From positions 1 to 44,232 of the forward strand of contig JAEOTP010000029.1 of assembly GCA_016839765.1 (NCBI GenBank): 44,232 nt of DNA, written 5' to 3'. Below the pieces are notes generated by a model. The model saw only the letters and a program-made list of their open reading frames with translations, was not told where the DNA came from and did no database searches. This document shows positions 32,584-41,071 of the stretch, one piece after another. Origin of the DNA: Promethearchaeota archaeon. GTDB lineage: Archaea > Asgardarchaeota > Lokiarchaeia > Sigyniarchaeales > SOKP01. A program made the position numbers and the translations under genes. How positions within the stretch are numbered: the first letter of the stretch is position 1; each line of letters begins with the position of its first letter.

Positions 32584-34311
32584 ATACAAACTCAACAAAG
32601 CCCCTATGATGCTAAAATTTGGCTAAAATCATATGATAAGCATGTTCCCCATACTTTAGAGTATCCCAAGGAGAATCTTGGAAAGTTATTCGATAAAGCA
32701 ATGAGTAGATTCCCAGACAGAGCAGCTTGTTATTTTATGAAAAAAGAGATTCCATTTAATGAACTAAGGGATTATGTTCATAGATTCGCTACATTTTTAC
32801 AAGAAAATGGGTTAGAAAAAGGAGATAGAGTCGCTATCAATTTACCAAATTGTCCTCAGTATATGGTAGCCCATTTTGGGACTCTATTGGCTGGAGGAGT
32901 AGCATCAGGATGTTCTCCACTTCTTAGTCCTACTGAGCTAGCTTACCAAATTAATGACAGTGAATCTAAATTTTTTGTCACTCTTGATGCGGTTTATGCC
33001 AAGGTTTTAATTAAAATCCTGGAAAAAGTTCCTAATTTAAATTGTGTTATTACTACCAATGTTTCTGACTATATGGGCCTCGGAAAACCAATTATCTTCC
33101 TTGGTAAATTAATTGGAAAGATCCCAAAAGGTAAGGTTATACCTTTTCCAGGAAAATTAGTTCTAGATTTTCAAGAGGTAATGAAAACAGCACCAGATGT
33201 TAAAGAAGTGAATATCGATATTGAAAATGACTTAGCTCTACTCCAATACACTGGCGGAACTACAGGATTACCTAAAGGTACAGAATTAACTCATAAAAAT
33301 ATTATTTCAAATATGACCCAAATTGTTACCTGGATTGATACAAAAGTAGCAAACGAGGGAGAAATAAATCTAAGCGCGTTCCCCATGTTCCATCTTGCTG
33401 GTTTGCAAATGAGCATGAGTACACTTTACATATCTGCCCCTCAAATTTTAATTGTTAATCCACGAGATACAAAACATATAATAGAAGAAGTAATTGATAA
33501 AAAACCAAAATTAATGGTAAATGTGCCTACTCTATACCTATCGATTAAAAACAATCCTATAATAAATAAAGTGCCAGATTCTGCTTTCGATCGACTTGAT
33601 GTCTACATATCTGGAGCGGCACCGTTTCCCGCTGAAGCAATTAGAGATTTTGAAAATGTCATGAAAGCAGAAAATAAAGTTATGGAAGTATATGGAATGA
33701 CGGAGACGTCACCTATTCTTACAGGCAATCCTTACTATGGAAAAAAGAAAATTGGAACCGTTGGTCTCCCAGTACCTGACACTGAAATTCGTCTAGTGGA
33801 TGTTGAAACTGGGGAACAAGTAGAGCTCGGCGAACCTGGTGAAATAATTTGCAAAGGACCTCATGTTACAAGAGGATATTACAAAAAACCAGAGGCTAAT
33901 GCAAAAACAATAATTGATGGATGGTTACATACTGGAGATGTAGGAGTAATGGATGAAGATGGATATATCACTATTGTAGATAGAACAAAAGACATGCTTA
34001 TTGTTTCTGGATATAAAGTTTATAGCGTTCACGCAGAGGATGTCTTGACAAAACATCCAGATATCGAGATGGTAGCAATTATTGGATTAAAAGATCCTGA
34101 TCGCCCTGGAAGTGAAATTGTTAAAGCAATAGTCCAACTTAAAGAAGGGGTTCAACCTACAGATTCTGTGAAAGATAATTTGAAAAAATATGCAACAGAA
34201 CATCTTTCAAAGTATGAAAATCCTAGGATTTGGGAATTTAGAGAATCTTTACCCTTAACTACTGTAGGAAAAGTTTTAAAACGTGCACTTAGAGAAGAAT
34301 CTAATAAATAA
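32584..34311 (+). CDS. Long-chain acyl-CoA synthetase (AMP-forming)
   Basis: 575 aa from proposed ATA 32584 (GTG 32575 gives 578). ANL-family motifs are complete: YTGGTTGLPKG (AMP-binding loop), YGMTETSP, WLHTGDVG, DRTKDMLIVSGYKVYS and the C-terminal catalytic lysine in TTVGKVLKRALR. The start KIWLKSYDKHVPHTLEYP is typical of FadD-like ligases. It activates a carboxylic acid to its CoA thioester using ATP, feeding the acyl-CoA dehydrogenase and hydratase downstream. Chain-length preference cannot be read from the sequence. Confidence 0.9.
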   Translation: MQTQQSPYDAKIWLKSYDKHVPHTLEYPKENLGKLFDKAMSRFPDRAACYFMKKEIPFNELRDYVHRFATFLQENGLEKGDRVAINLPNCPQYMVAHFGTLLAGGVASGCSPLLSPTELAYQINDSESKFFVTLDAVYAKVLIKILEKVPNLNCVITTNVSDYMGLGKPIIFLGKLIGKIPKGKVIPFPGKLVLDFQEVMKTAPDVKEVNIDIENDLALLQYTGGTTGLPKGTELTHKNIISNMTQIVTWIDTKVANEGEINLSAFPMFHLAGLQMSMSTLYISAPQILIVNPRDTKHIIEEVIDKKPKLMVNVPTLYLSIKNNPIINKVPDSAFDRLDVYISGAAPFPAEAIRDFENVMKAENKVMEVYGMTETSPILTGNPYYGKKKIGTVGLPVPDTEIRLVDVETGEQVELGEPGEIICKGPHVTRGYYKKPEANAKTIIDGWLHTGDVGVMDEDGYITIVDRTKDMLIVSGYKVYSVHAEDVLTKHPDIEMVAIIGLKDPDRPGSEIVKAIVQLKEGVQPTDSVKDNLKKYATEHLSKYENPRIWEFRESLPLTTVGKVLKRALREESNK

Positions 34312-34315
34312 GATT

Positions 34316-34353
34316 ATTTTTATTTTTACTTATTCTTTTTTTTCTTTTTTTTT
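34316..34353 (+). terminator. T-rich terminator after the acyl-CoA ligase gene
   Basis: Long pyrimidine tract with runs of 8-9 T. It shares a 19-nt motif TTTTTACTTATTCTTTTTT with the tract at 32404. Confidence 0.5.
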
Positions 34354-34442
34354 AAAATTAAGATTTAAAAAACTATATTAAGAAATCTATTGTATACTAT
34401 AAGCATAAGAATTTAGTTTTTAAAAGAAAGGAGTTGAATTAA

Positions 34443-35723
34443 TTGGAAAATAAAAAAGGAGATGTTCAATGCATTAATGATGAGATTTTAGAAAAGCTCT
34501 CATTAAAAAATAGATATAAATTTTTGAATTATAACCTCATGACCTATTTAAATAAGGAGCATTTTGATTTCCTCAAACAAACTCAAAAATTTTTCATTAA
34601 TTTTGAAAAAAAGCATAATATTACCCATAATGAAGATTTATATGACTGGATTCCTGAAATCGGTAAAGAAGGTTTAGTAACTCGTGTGCATAATTTTGAA
34701 AATTTGGGTTTGAATTATGAACCATATGGTCACACAACTGAATTTATGAGAGCTCTTGCTACTGACTTTTTTGATCCTCAACTTACAATGGGTATGGGAG
34801 CTAGTATTTTGGCTATAAGTCCCTTACTATTACATAATGAAGACGTTGAGATTCGACTAAAAGCATTAAAAGAATTGGCAATGGGGGAGAAAATAGGCTG
34901 TATATGCATTACCGAACCAGAAAGAGGTTCAGATGCGGTTCATATGCTTACTACTTGTGATGAGCAAGATGATGGGAGTTATTTAGTAAATGGTGAAAAA
35001 ATTTATCAAACTAATGGTTCTAAGGCAGATTGGGCTGTAATGTATGCTGTAACTGAAAAGAATAATGGTAATACTATGGCACAGTTCCTTGTTGATACGA
35101 CTTGGGAAGGTTGGAACGCAGAGAGAGTAAATATTCCATGGACTCCTAGGATACATATTGGAAAAGAAACCTTTACAAATTTAAGGATACCTGCTGATTG
35201 TGTTTTAGGTAAACCAGGGGATGGAAGATCTCATTTATTTGAAGGTTTAAATTTAGAACGATTAGGGATTGTTTGTCTTAATGTCGCACAAGCTTGGAAC
35301 GCAATTACTCACGCTTTTATCTATGTTAATATGAGAAAGCAATTTGATCAAGTAATTCTGAAATATCAAGGAGTGGGATTTCCTCTAGCGGATTTATGGG
35401 CTGAAACGATGAGTTTAACTCTTGCAGCTTTAAATATAACACAGATGATAGATAATAAGATGAAAGAACAGGGTACTCTTCCTAAAGAATTTAACTTAGC
35501 ACTTGGAGCTACAGCCGCTCAACTAAAGTGTGTCAGCGCTAAGCTATGTGAAAGAGTCGCTTATGAGTGTGCTAATCTTATGGGAGGTGCTGGTGTGTGT
35601 GATAATACATTAATGCAGGATTTATTAGGAATAACTAGAATTCAAGAAATAGGCGGAGGAACTCGCCAAGTTCAGCAATATATTATGAGTTACGCTCTCA
35701 GACAGCTATTTAAAGCAATATAA
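34443..35723 (+). CDS. Acyl-CoA dehydrogenase family protein
   Basis: 426 aa from TTG 34443 with GGAG upstream. The middle beta domain has CICITEPERGSDAVHMLTTC and VNGEKIYQTNGSKADWAVMYAV, the FAD/acyl-CoA binding strands, and the last domain has MRKQFDQVILKYQGVGFPLADLWAE. In most short- and medium-chain enzymes the catalytic glutamate is in the YEGT motif near the end; here that motif is IGGGTRQV. A glutamate in LNLERLGIV, on the helix used by isovaleryl- and long-chain enzymes, is the likely base instead. Electron acceptor genes (etfAB) are not in the window. Confidence 0.88.
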   Translation: MENKKGDVQCINDEILEKLSLKNRYKFLNYNLMTYLNKEHFDFLKQTQKFFINFEKKHNITHNEDLYDWIPEIGKEGLVTRVHNFENLGLNYEPYGHTTEFMRALATDFFDPQLTMGMGASILAISPLLLHNEDVEIRLKALKELAMGEKIGCICITEPERGSDAVHMLTTCDEQDDGSYLVNGEKIYQTNGSKADWAVMYAVTEKNNGNTMAQFLVDTTWEGWNAERVNIPWTPRIHIGKETFTNLRIPADCVLGKPGDGRSHLFEGLNLERLGIVCLNVAQAWNAITHAFIYVNMRKQFDQVILKYQGVGFPLADLWAETMSLTLAALNITQMIDNKMKEQGTLPKEFNLALGATAAQLKCVSAKLCERVAYECANLMGGAGVCDNTLMQDLLGITRIQEIGGGTRQVQQYIMSYALRQLFKAI

Positions 35724-35757
35724 TTTTATTTTCTTTCTCTTATTTTTTTTTAATTTT
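35724..35757 (+). terminator. T-rich terminator after the acyl-CoA dehydrogenase gene
   Basis: Pyrimidine-rich stretch with runs of 4, 3 and 9 T directly after the stop codon. Confidence 0.4.
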
Positions 35758-35795
35758 GATTAAATGATTAATTTTTTCATTCCTCTATGGTCTAG

Positions 35796-35810
35796 AAACA
35801 ATTATATATG
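35796..35810 (+). promoter_or_regulatory. TATA-box-like element before the SDR gene
   Basis: AAACAATTATATATG lies about 50 nt upstream of the ATG at 35859 and just after the preceding T-rich terminator-like tract, so the SDR and hydratase may have their own promoter. Confidence 0.4.
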
Positions 35811-35858
35811 AAAAAATTAAACTCTATATATTATATTCAATAACTATTCGGAAATGGA

Positions 35859-36758
35859 ATGATAGATTTAAAAAATAAAAATTGCCTTATAACTGGGGCT
35901 GCCAAAGGAATTGGTAGATCTTTTGCATTAGCATTAGCACAAGAAGGAATGAATTTATTTATCACTGATATTGATATGGAGAACCTCGAAAAGGTTAAAA
36001 ATGAAGTTGAAACTGCCGAAGCAAGGGTATATGCTGCTAAATGTGATGTCACGAAATTTGAAGACTTTCAAAATGTTGCTAAAGAATTTTACTCTGAACT
36101 AGGAAATGTTGATCTTTTAATCAATAATGCTGGAATCGTTATAGGTGGAAGCATTTTCGAAATTACCCTGGATGATTGGAGAGAATTATTAGATGTTAAT
36201 TTATGGAGTATCATCTATTCATTGAAGGTGTTTCTTCCAAAAATGGTGGAGAGCCGTGGGGGTCATATAGTTAATATGGCTTCAGGAGCAGGTGTGCTTG
36301 GAGCTACAGAGCCTCTCCCTTATATAGCTTCAAAATTTGCTGTTGTAGGTTTATCAGAAGCGCTTTTTGGGCAACTGAATAATTATGGAATAAATGTATC
36401 TGTTATTGTTCCAACATATGTTAGAACTGGTATCTTTCAAAAGTCCAAAGTTAAGTACTCTCAGAAGCTCATCGATGACGTTGGTGAAAAAAGATTAAGA
36501 GAAATTTCTCAATCACTATTAAAAGAAATGGGGAGTAAGGCAATGCTTCCTGATAGAGCTGTAAAGAAATATATTATGGGTATTAAAAATAATCAGCTCT
36601 ATATCTATGATAGTAAAGCGATATTAAGAGCCCTAACCTTAAAAGGGACCAATCAGCCACAATATGAAAAATTTTTGAAGGATTGGAATAAACAAAATGA
36701 AGAAAAAACTAGAATGCATTTTTTAAAATATGGAATAGATATTGATAAATACAAATAA
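35859..36758 (+). CDS. Short-chain dehydrogenase/reductase
   Basis: 299 aa. The cofactor loop is TGAAKGIGRSFALAL; CDVTKFED and INNAGIVIGG follow, and the active site has the serine in NMASGAGVLG and the catalytic pair in YIASKF (YxxxK). Classical SDR fold with a C-terminal extension of about 50 residues. An acidic residue (ITDIDMENL) at the end of strand 2 suggests NAD rather than NADP. Its stop is 12 nt before the hydratase start, so it could be the 3-hydroxyacyl-CoA dehydrogenase of the same pathway; this is inferred from position only. Confidence 0.88.
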   Translation: MIDLKNKNCLITGAAKGIGRSFALALAQEGMNLFITDIDMENLEKVKNEVETAEARVYAAKCDVTKFEDFQNVAKEFYSELGNVDLLINNAGIVIGGSIFEITLDDWRELLDVNLWSIIYSLKVFLPKMVESRGGHIVNMASGAGVLGATEPLPYIASKFAVVGLSEALFGQLNNYGINVSVIVPTYVRTGIFQKSKVKYSQKLIDDVGEKRLREISQSLLKEMGSKAMLPDRAVKKYIMGIKNNQLYIYDSKAILRALTLKGTNQPQYEKFLKDWNKQNEEKTRMHFLKYGIDIDKYK

Positions 36759-36770
36759 AGGGATTTAAAA

Positions 36771-37586
36771 ATGAATGTTGAAGACATTCAAGATGTCATA
36801 TATGAAAAGGAAGATAATGGAATATGTACGGTAGCATTGAATGTCCCAGAAAGAAAAAATGCGATGTCCTTTGTCACCTTTTTGGAATTGGTAACTATTC
36901 TTGATGATATGGAAGCAGATAAAAATGCAAGAGTTTTAATAATTACAGGAAAGGGAGATTCTTTTTCTTCAGGTGGGTATTTTAACATGAATTTACTCAC
37001 AAAAGTCCCTCACGAGATTATGAAAGATATCGATTTGCAGGATATTGCTCAAAAAAAATTATGTATGAGATTCTGGAATTTTTCAAAACCAGTTATAGCT
37101 GCCATTAATGGCTTAGCTGTGGGCGCCGGCTTCACAATGCCTTTAGCTGGTGCGGATTTGATTTATATGGCAGAGGATGCATATATTGGTTTTTATTTTG
37201 CAAGGCGAGCTGTTATGGCAGAGTTTGCAGCTCATTTTATCTTACCATTATATATAGGCTTTCAAAAAACAAAAGATTTGCTTTATTTTGGTAAAAAAAT
37301 TACGGCTCAGGAAGCTTTAGATCTTGGACTTATCAACAAAATCCTCCCAAAAGATGAACTGATCCCATTTGTTAGAGAACAGGCATTAAAATTAGTCCCT
37401 CCAAGCGGTCCAAGTTTATCAATTAAATTAATGAAAAAAACAATGCATAATTATTTCAAAGAAATCTTATCAAATACTTTAGATTTAGAAAATGAGGGTC
37501 TTAGAAATCTCTTAAAAACGCATGATTTTCGAGAATCATTAAAAGCCTTAGGTCAAAAGAGAGATCCTACTTTCAAAGGAAAATAA
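36771..37586 (+). CDS. Enoyl-CoA hydratase/isomerase family protein
   Basis: 271 aa with AAGGGAT just before the ATG. Oxyanion segments are FSSGGYFNMN and AAINGLAVGAGFTMPLAGADLIYM. The catalytic loop has a glutamate in RAVMAEFAAHFILPLYIG, aligned with the hydratase PEGG glutamate, and ITAQEALDLGLINKI follows as usual. Co-directional with the SDR and probably co-transcribed. It is more likely to hydrate or isomerise an enoyl-CoA than the copy at 17723, which has Asp at this place. Confidence 0.87.
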   Translation: MNVEDIQDVIYEKEDNGICTVALNVPERKNAMSFVTFLELVTILDDMEADKNARVLIITGKGDSFSSGGYFNMNLLTKVPHEIMKDIDLQDIAQKKLCMRFWNFSKPVIAAINGLAVGAGFTMPLAGADLIYMAEDAYIGFYFARRAVMAEFAAHFILPLYIGFQKTKDLLYFGKKITAQEALDLGLINKILPKDELIPFVREQALKLVPPSGPSLSIKLMKKTMHNYFKEILSNTLDLENEGLRNLLKTHDFRESLKALGQKRDPTFKGK

Positions 37587-37605
37587 TTTTAGTAACTTAG
37601 TTAGA

Positions 37606-39126
37606 ATGACTATTAATAAAATCGGTTTTGATAACGAGAAGTATTTAAAAGAACAATCTAAGAGTATCTTAGATCGAGCAGCTCAATTTGGAAATAAATT
37701 ATACCTTGAATTCGGAGGTAAACTGGTATGTGATTATCATGCTTCACGAGTTCTCCCAGGATTCGATCCCTATGTAAAAATGAAGCTTTTAAAGGTTCTT
37801 AAAGATAAAATTGAAGTGATAATTTGTATATATTCTGGAGATATAGAACGAAGGAAGATTCGTGCAGATTTTGGTATAACTTATGACACCAATGCATTGA
37901 AATTAATCGATGATCTTCGCGAAGGGGGAATTAATGTATGTGCAGTGGTGGTGACACGTTATAATAGACAGCAAATAGTGCAACAATTTATGAATAAACT
38001 GGAACGTCGCAATATTAGAGTATATACGCATAATCTTATTAGGGGATATCCCACAAATATTGATGTAATCATTAGTGATGAGGGTTACGGTACAAATCCT
38101 TATATCCAAACATCTAAACCTATAATCGTTGTTACTGCGCCTGGACCCGGTAGCGGGAAGCTAGCAACTTGTCTATCTCAAATATATCATGAGCATATAA
38201 GGGGGATCGAAGCAGGGTATGCAAAATTTGAAACTTTTCCAATTTGGAATTTACCATTAAAACACCCCGTAAATTTAGCATATGAATCAGCCACTGCTGA
38301 TCTTGGGGATTTTAATCAAGTAGATCCTTTTCATCTTGAAGCTTATAATATAACGGCAATAAATTATAACAGAGATATAGAGATTTTTCCGGTGGTTAAG
38401 AAAATTATGCAAAGGATTATGAACAGCAAATTAATATATAAATCACCTACAGATATGGGTGTAAATAAAGCGGGTTTTGCTATAATTAACGATGATCTAG
38501 TCCAACAAGCAGCAAAACAGGAGTTGATCAGAAGATATTTACGATATAGTTGTGAATATGTAATGGGGGTCTCAGATAAAAAAACTGTTCAGAGAGCGGA
38601 GTTGTTGATGAAAGAATTGAATCTCACAGTATTAGATCGAGAAGTGGTAAAAAAGGCCCGGCAAGCGTCCATAGATGCTAAAATGAAAGGTAAAGGCAAT
38701 GAAGGTGTATTTGCTGGAGCTGCTTTACAATTGAGGAATGGAAAAATAATAACTGGAAGTAATTCTCCACTAATGCATGCCGCTTCCAGTTTAATTTTAA
38801 ATACCATTAAAGAATTAGCTGAGATTCCTAAAAATATCCATCTTCTTTCTCCTAATATTTTACAATCCATAAGTTTTTTAAAATCTGAGATTTTCAGCTC
38901 TAAGCGATTAAGTCTTAATCTTGAAGAAACTCTTATCGCCTTAAGTATTAGTGCTGATTTCAATCATTCTGCCAAAGTTGCTATAGAAAAACTCAAGGAA
39001 CTTTACGGTTGCGAAATGCATTCAACACACATACCAACTCCAGGAGATGAAGCTGGTTTGAGAAGATTAGGACTTAATATAACCTCGGATCCAAATTTTT
39101 CATCAAAAAGTCTATTTATAACCTAA
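37606..39126 (+). CDS. DUF1846 family protein
   Basis: 506 aa, full family length. It starts IGFDNEKYLKEQSKSILDR and contains GNKLYLEFGGKLVCDYHASRVLPGFDPYVK, SGDIERRKIRADFGITYD, and VTAPGPGSGKLATCLSQIYHEH, a glycine-rich nucleotide-binding-like loop (P-loop-like GPGSGKLAT). This family is best known from Firmicutes and other anaerobes; it has a solved structure but no assigned reaction as far as I know. It begins 19 nt after the hydratase gene, probably in one transcript. Function not assigned. Confidence 0.85.
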   Translation: MTINKIGFDNEKYLKEQSKSILDRAAQFGNKLYLEFGGKLVCDYHASRVLPGFDPYVKMKLLKVLKDKIEVIICIYSGDIERRKIRADFGITYDTNALKLIDDLREGGINVCAVVVTRYNRQQIVQQFMNKLERRNIRVYTHNLIRGYPTNIDVIISDEGYGTNPYIQTSKPIIVVTAPGPGSGKLATCLSQIYHEHIRGIEAGYAKFETFPIWNLPLKHPVNLAYESATADLGDFNQVDPFHLEAYNITAINYNRDIEIFPVVKKIMQRIMNSKLIYKSPTDMGVNKAGFAIINDDLVQQAAKQELIRRYLRYSCEYVMGVSDKKTVQRAELLMKELNLTVLDREVVKKARQASIDAKMKGKGNEGVFAGAALQLRNGKIITGSNSPLMHAASSLILNTIKELAEIPKNIHLLSPNILQSISFLKSEIFSSKRLSLNLEETLIALSISADFNHSAKVAIEKLKELYGCEMHSTHIPTPGDEAGLRRLGLNITSDPNFSSKSLFIT

Positions 39127-39236
39127 TCTTATCATTTATTGGTTTTATTTTAATCTCGAAATTCTTATTAAATGTGTTTTATATTTAATATTTTTAATTT
39201 GAATTTTATGAATAATTAAAGTTTGGATTGATTTAG

Positions 39237-40946
39237 ATGAATAACAAAAATACAGAAAAATCATCATATATGGATGCTAAGATGGTATTCGTAACTGGAG
39301 GAGTCATGAGTGGAATTGGGAAAGGGGTAGTCACTGCTAGCATAGGAAAGGTCCTCCAATTTCGAGGATTTAAAGTCTCTGTTGTAAAAATAGACCCTTA
39401 TCTTAATGTAGATCCCGGAACTCTTAATCCTGTAGAACATGGTGAATGTTTTATTACAGAAGATGTATTGGACTTTAAACCTGTCCCTGATTCAGATGAA
39501 CGATCTTATAAAATTTCTGAAATTGACCAAGATTTTGGGACATACAGTAGATTTTTAGGTATAGAGATGCATCCTTCTCATAACATTACTTCAGGTCAAA
39601 TTTATCTTACAACGATTCTAAGTGAAAGGAAGGGTCGATTTTTGGGCAAAACTGTTCAATTGATTCCGCATGTAACTGATATAATTAAGCATAGATTAAT
39701 GGAAATAGCAGAAATTGAAGATTTGGATGTATTATTAATTGAATGTGGAGGAACTGTAGGGGATTTAGAATCTAGTATTTTTTTAGAAGCATTTCGTCAA
39801 ATGAAGTTGGAATTCCCAAAACATACTGCTTTTGTTCACGTGACATTAATTCCTTATTCTAGTGCTGTAGGACAACAAAAATCGAAACCAACTCAGCATT
39901 CTGTTAAAACGCTTCAGAGTATGGGACTACAACCAGACATTATAATTGGGAGAAGTGAAAAACCATTAGATTCAGATATTAGAAGAAAAATTTCTTTATA
40001 TTCTAATGTTCCAGGAAATGCGGTATTTTCTAATCCTGACCTAGAAATCGTTTATGAATTACCACTTCTATTTGAAAAGCAAGGATTAGGAGATATTATA
40101 TGTGAATTAATTGATTTGAAAGCAAAACTAGTCTCTTATAGTGAAGTAACAAATTACTCTGAATGGGTAAAAATGGTTGAGATGTATAAGAATGCTACTA
40201 AAAAAATAAAAATAGGAATGCCCGGGAAATATTTCAACATTTCTGATTCTTACATTTCTATAAATAATGCGTTAGAGCATGCTGCAGCTCATCAAGGATA
40301 CAAACCTGAATTAAAAATGATAAATATAACAGAGGAAACGGATATTGAAAAGGAATTGAGTGATTGTAATGGTATTTTACTTACTCCTGGTTTTGGAGAA
40401 AGGGCAGTGGAAGGAATGATTCATTCTGCTGAATATGCCATGGAAAAGAAAGTACCTTTTCTCGGAATATGCTTTGGAGCTCAGTTGTTTTATATTGCTT
40501 TTTGTAGAAAATATTTAGGATTAAAAGGAGCACATTCAACTGAAATAGATCCGAATACACCTTATCCAGTAGTAGATTTGCTAGAAAGTCAAAAGGAAGT
40601 GACTGAAAAAGGAGGGAGTATGAGATTAGGGGCTCAAAAAATTATCATAGAACCTGATACTAGACTTTTTAATACATATCAAAAAAAAGAGATATTTGAA
40701 CGATTCAGACATAGATTTCATATAAAAGAGAGGTTTATTACGGATGAAGCTAAGCAAAAAGGGATGGTTGTTTCAAGTAGAGATGAAACAGGAAAAATAA
40801 TTAATAGTATTGAGTTAAATCGGAAAGATCATTGGATGGTAGGTACACAATTTCACCCAGAGTTTAAATCGCGTCCATATAATCCTTCTCCCATTTATAC
40901 TGATTTTATAAAGGCATGTATTGCTATAAGAATGAGTAATAAGTAA
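39237..40946 (+). CDS. pyrG: CTP synthase
   Basis: 569 aa. The synthase domain has VTGGVMSGIGKG (18-30), KIDPYLNVDPGTLNPVEHGE and the pair IDQDFGTYSRF that corresponds to ETDLDLGHYERF. GSVVGQQKSKPTQHS-type residues (SSAVGQQKSKPTQHS) bind UTP. The glutaminase domain has the nucleophile in GICFGAQ and HPE in GTQFHPEF. It converts UTP to CTP with ATP and glutamine in the cytoplasm. Between the ITED motif and the IDQD acidic residues there is an extra stretch of about 16 residues (roughly 77-92) not found in common bacterial enzymes. Confidence 0.95.
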   Translation: MNNKNTEKSSYMDAKMVFVTGGVMSGIGKGVVTASIGKVLQFRGFKVSVVKIDPYLNVDPGTLNPVEHGECFITEDVLDFKPVPDSDERSYKISEIDQDFGTYSRFLGIEMHPSHNITSGQIYLTTILSERKGRFLGKTVQLIPHVTDIIKHRLMEIAEIEDLDVLLIECGGTVGDLESSIFLEAFRQMKLEFPKHTAFVHVTLIPYSSAVGQQKSKPTQHSVKTLQSMGLQPDIIIGRSEKPLDSDIRRKISLYSNVPGNAVFSNPDLEIVYELPLLFEKQGLGDIICELIDLKAKLVSYSEVTNYSEWVKMVEMYKNATKKIKIGMPGKYFNISDSYISINNALEHAAAHQGYKPELKMINITEETDIEKELSDCNGILLTPGFGERAVEGMIHSAEYAMEKKVPFLGICFGAQLFYIAFCRKYLGLKGAHSTEIDPNTPYPVVDLLESQKEVTEKGGSMRLGAQKIIIEPDTRLFNTYQKKEIFERFRHRFHIKERFITDEAKQKGMVVSSRDETGKIINSIELNRKDHWMVGTQFHPEFKSRPYNPSPIYTDFIKACIAIRMSNK

Positions 40947-41071
40947 ATTTAGAAAGTGTCAGAGAGATATTAATAAGCTATGAGGAAATAATTTACAATT
41001 ATTAGAGTTATTTTTAATAACTAAACGATTTTTTATTAAATAGTTAAAAATTAAAAATTTAGATTATAAAA

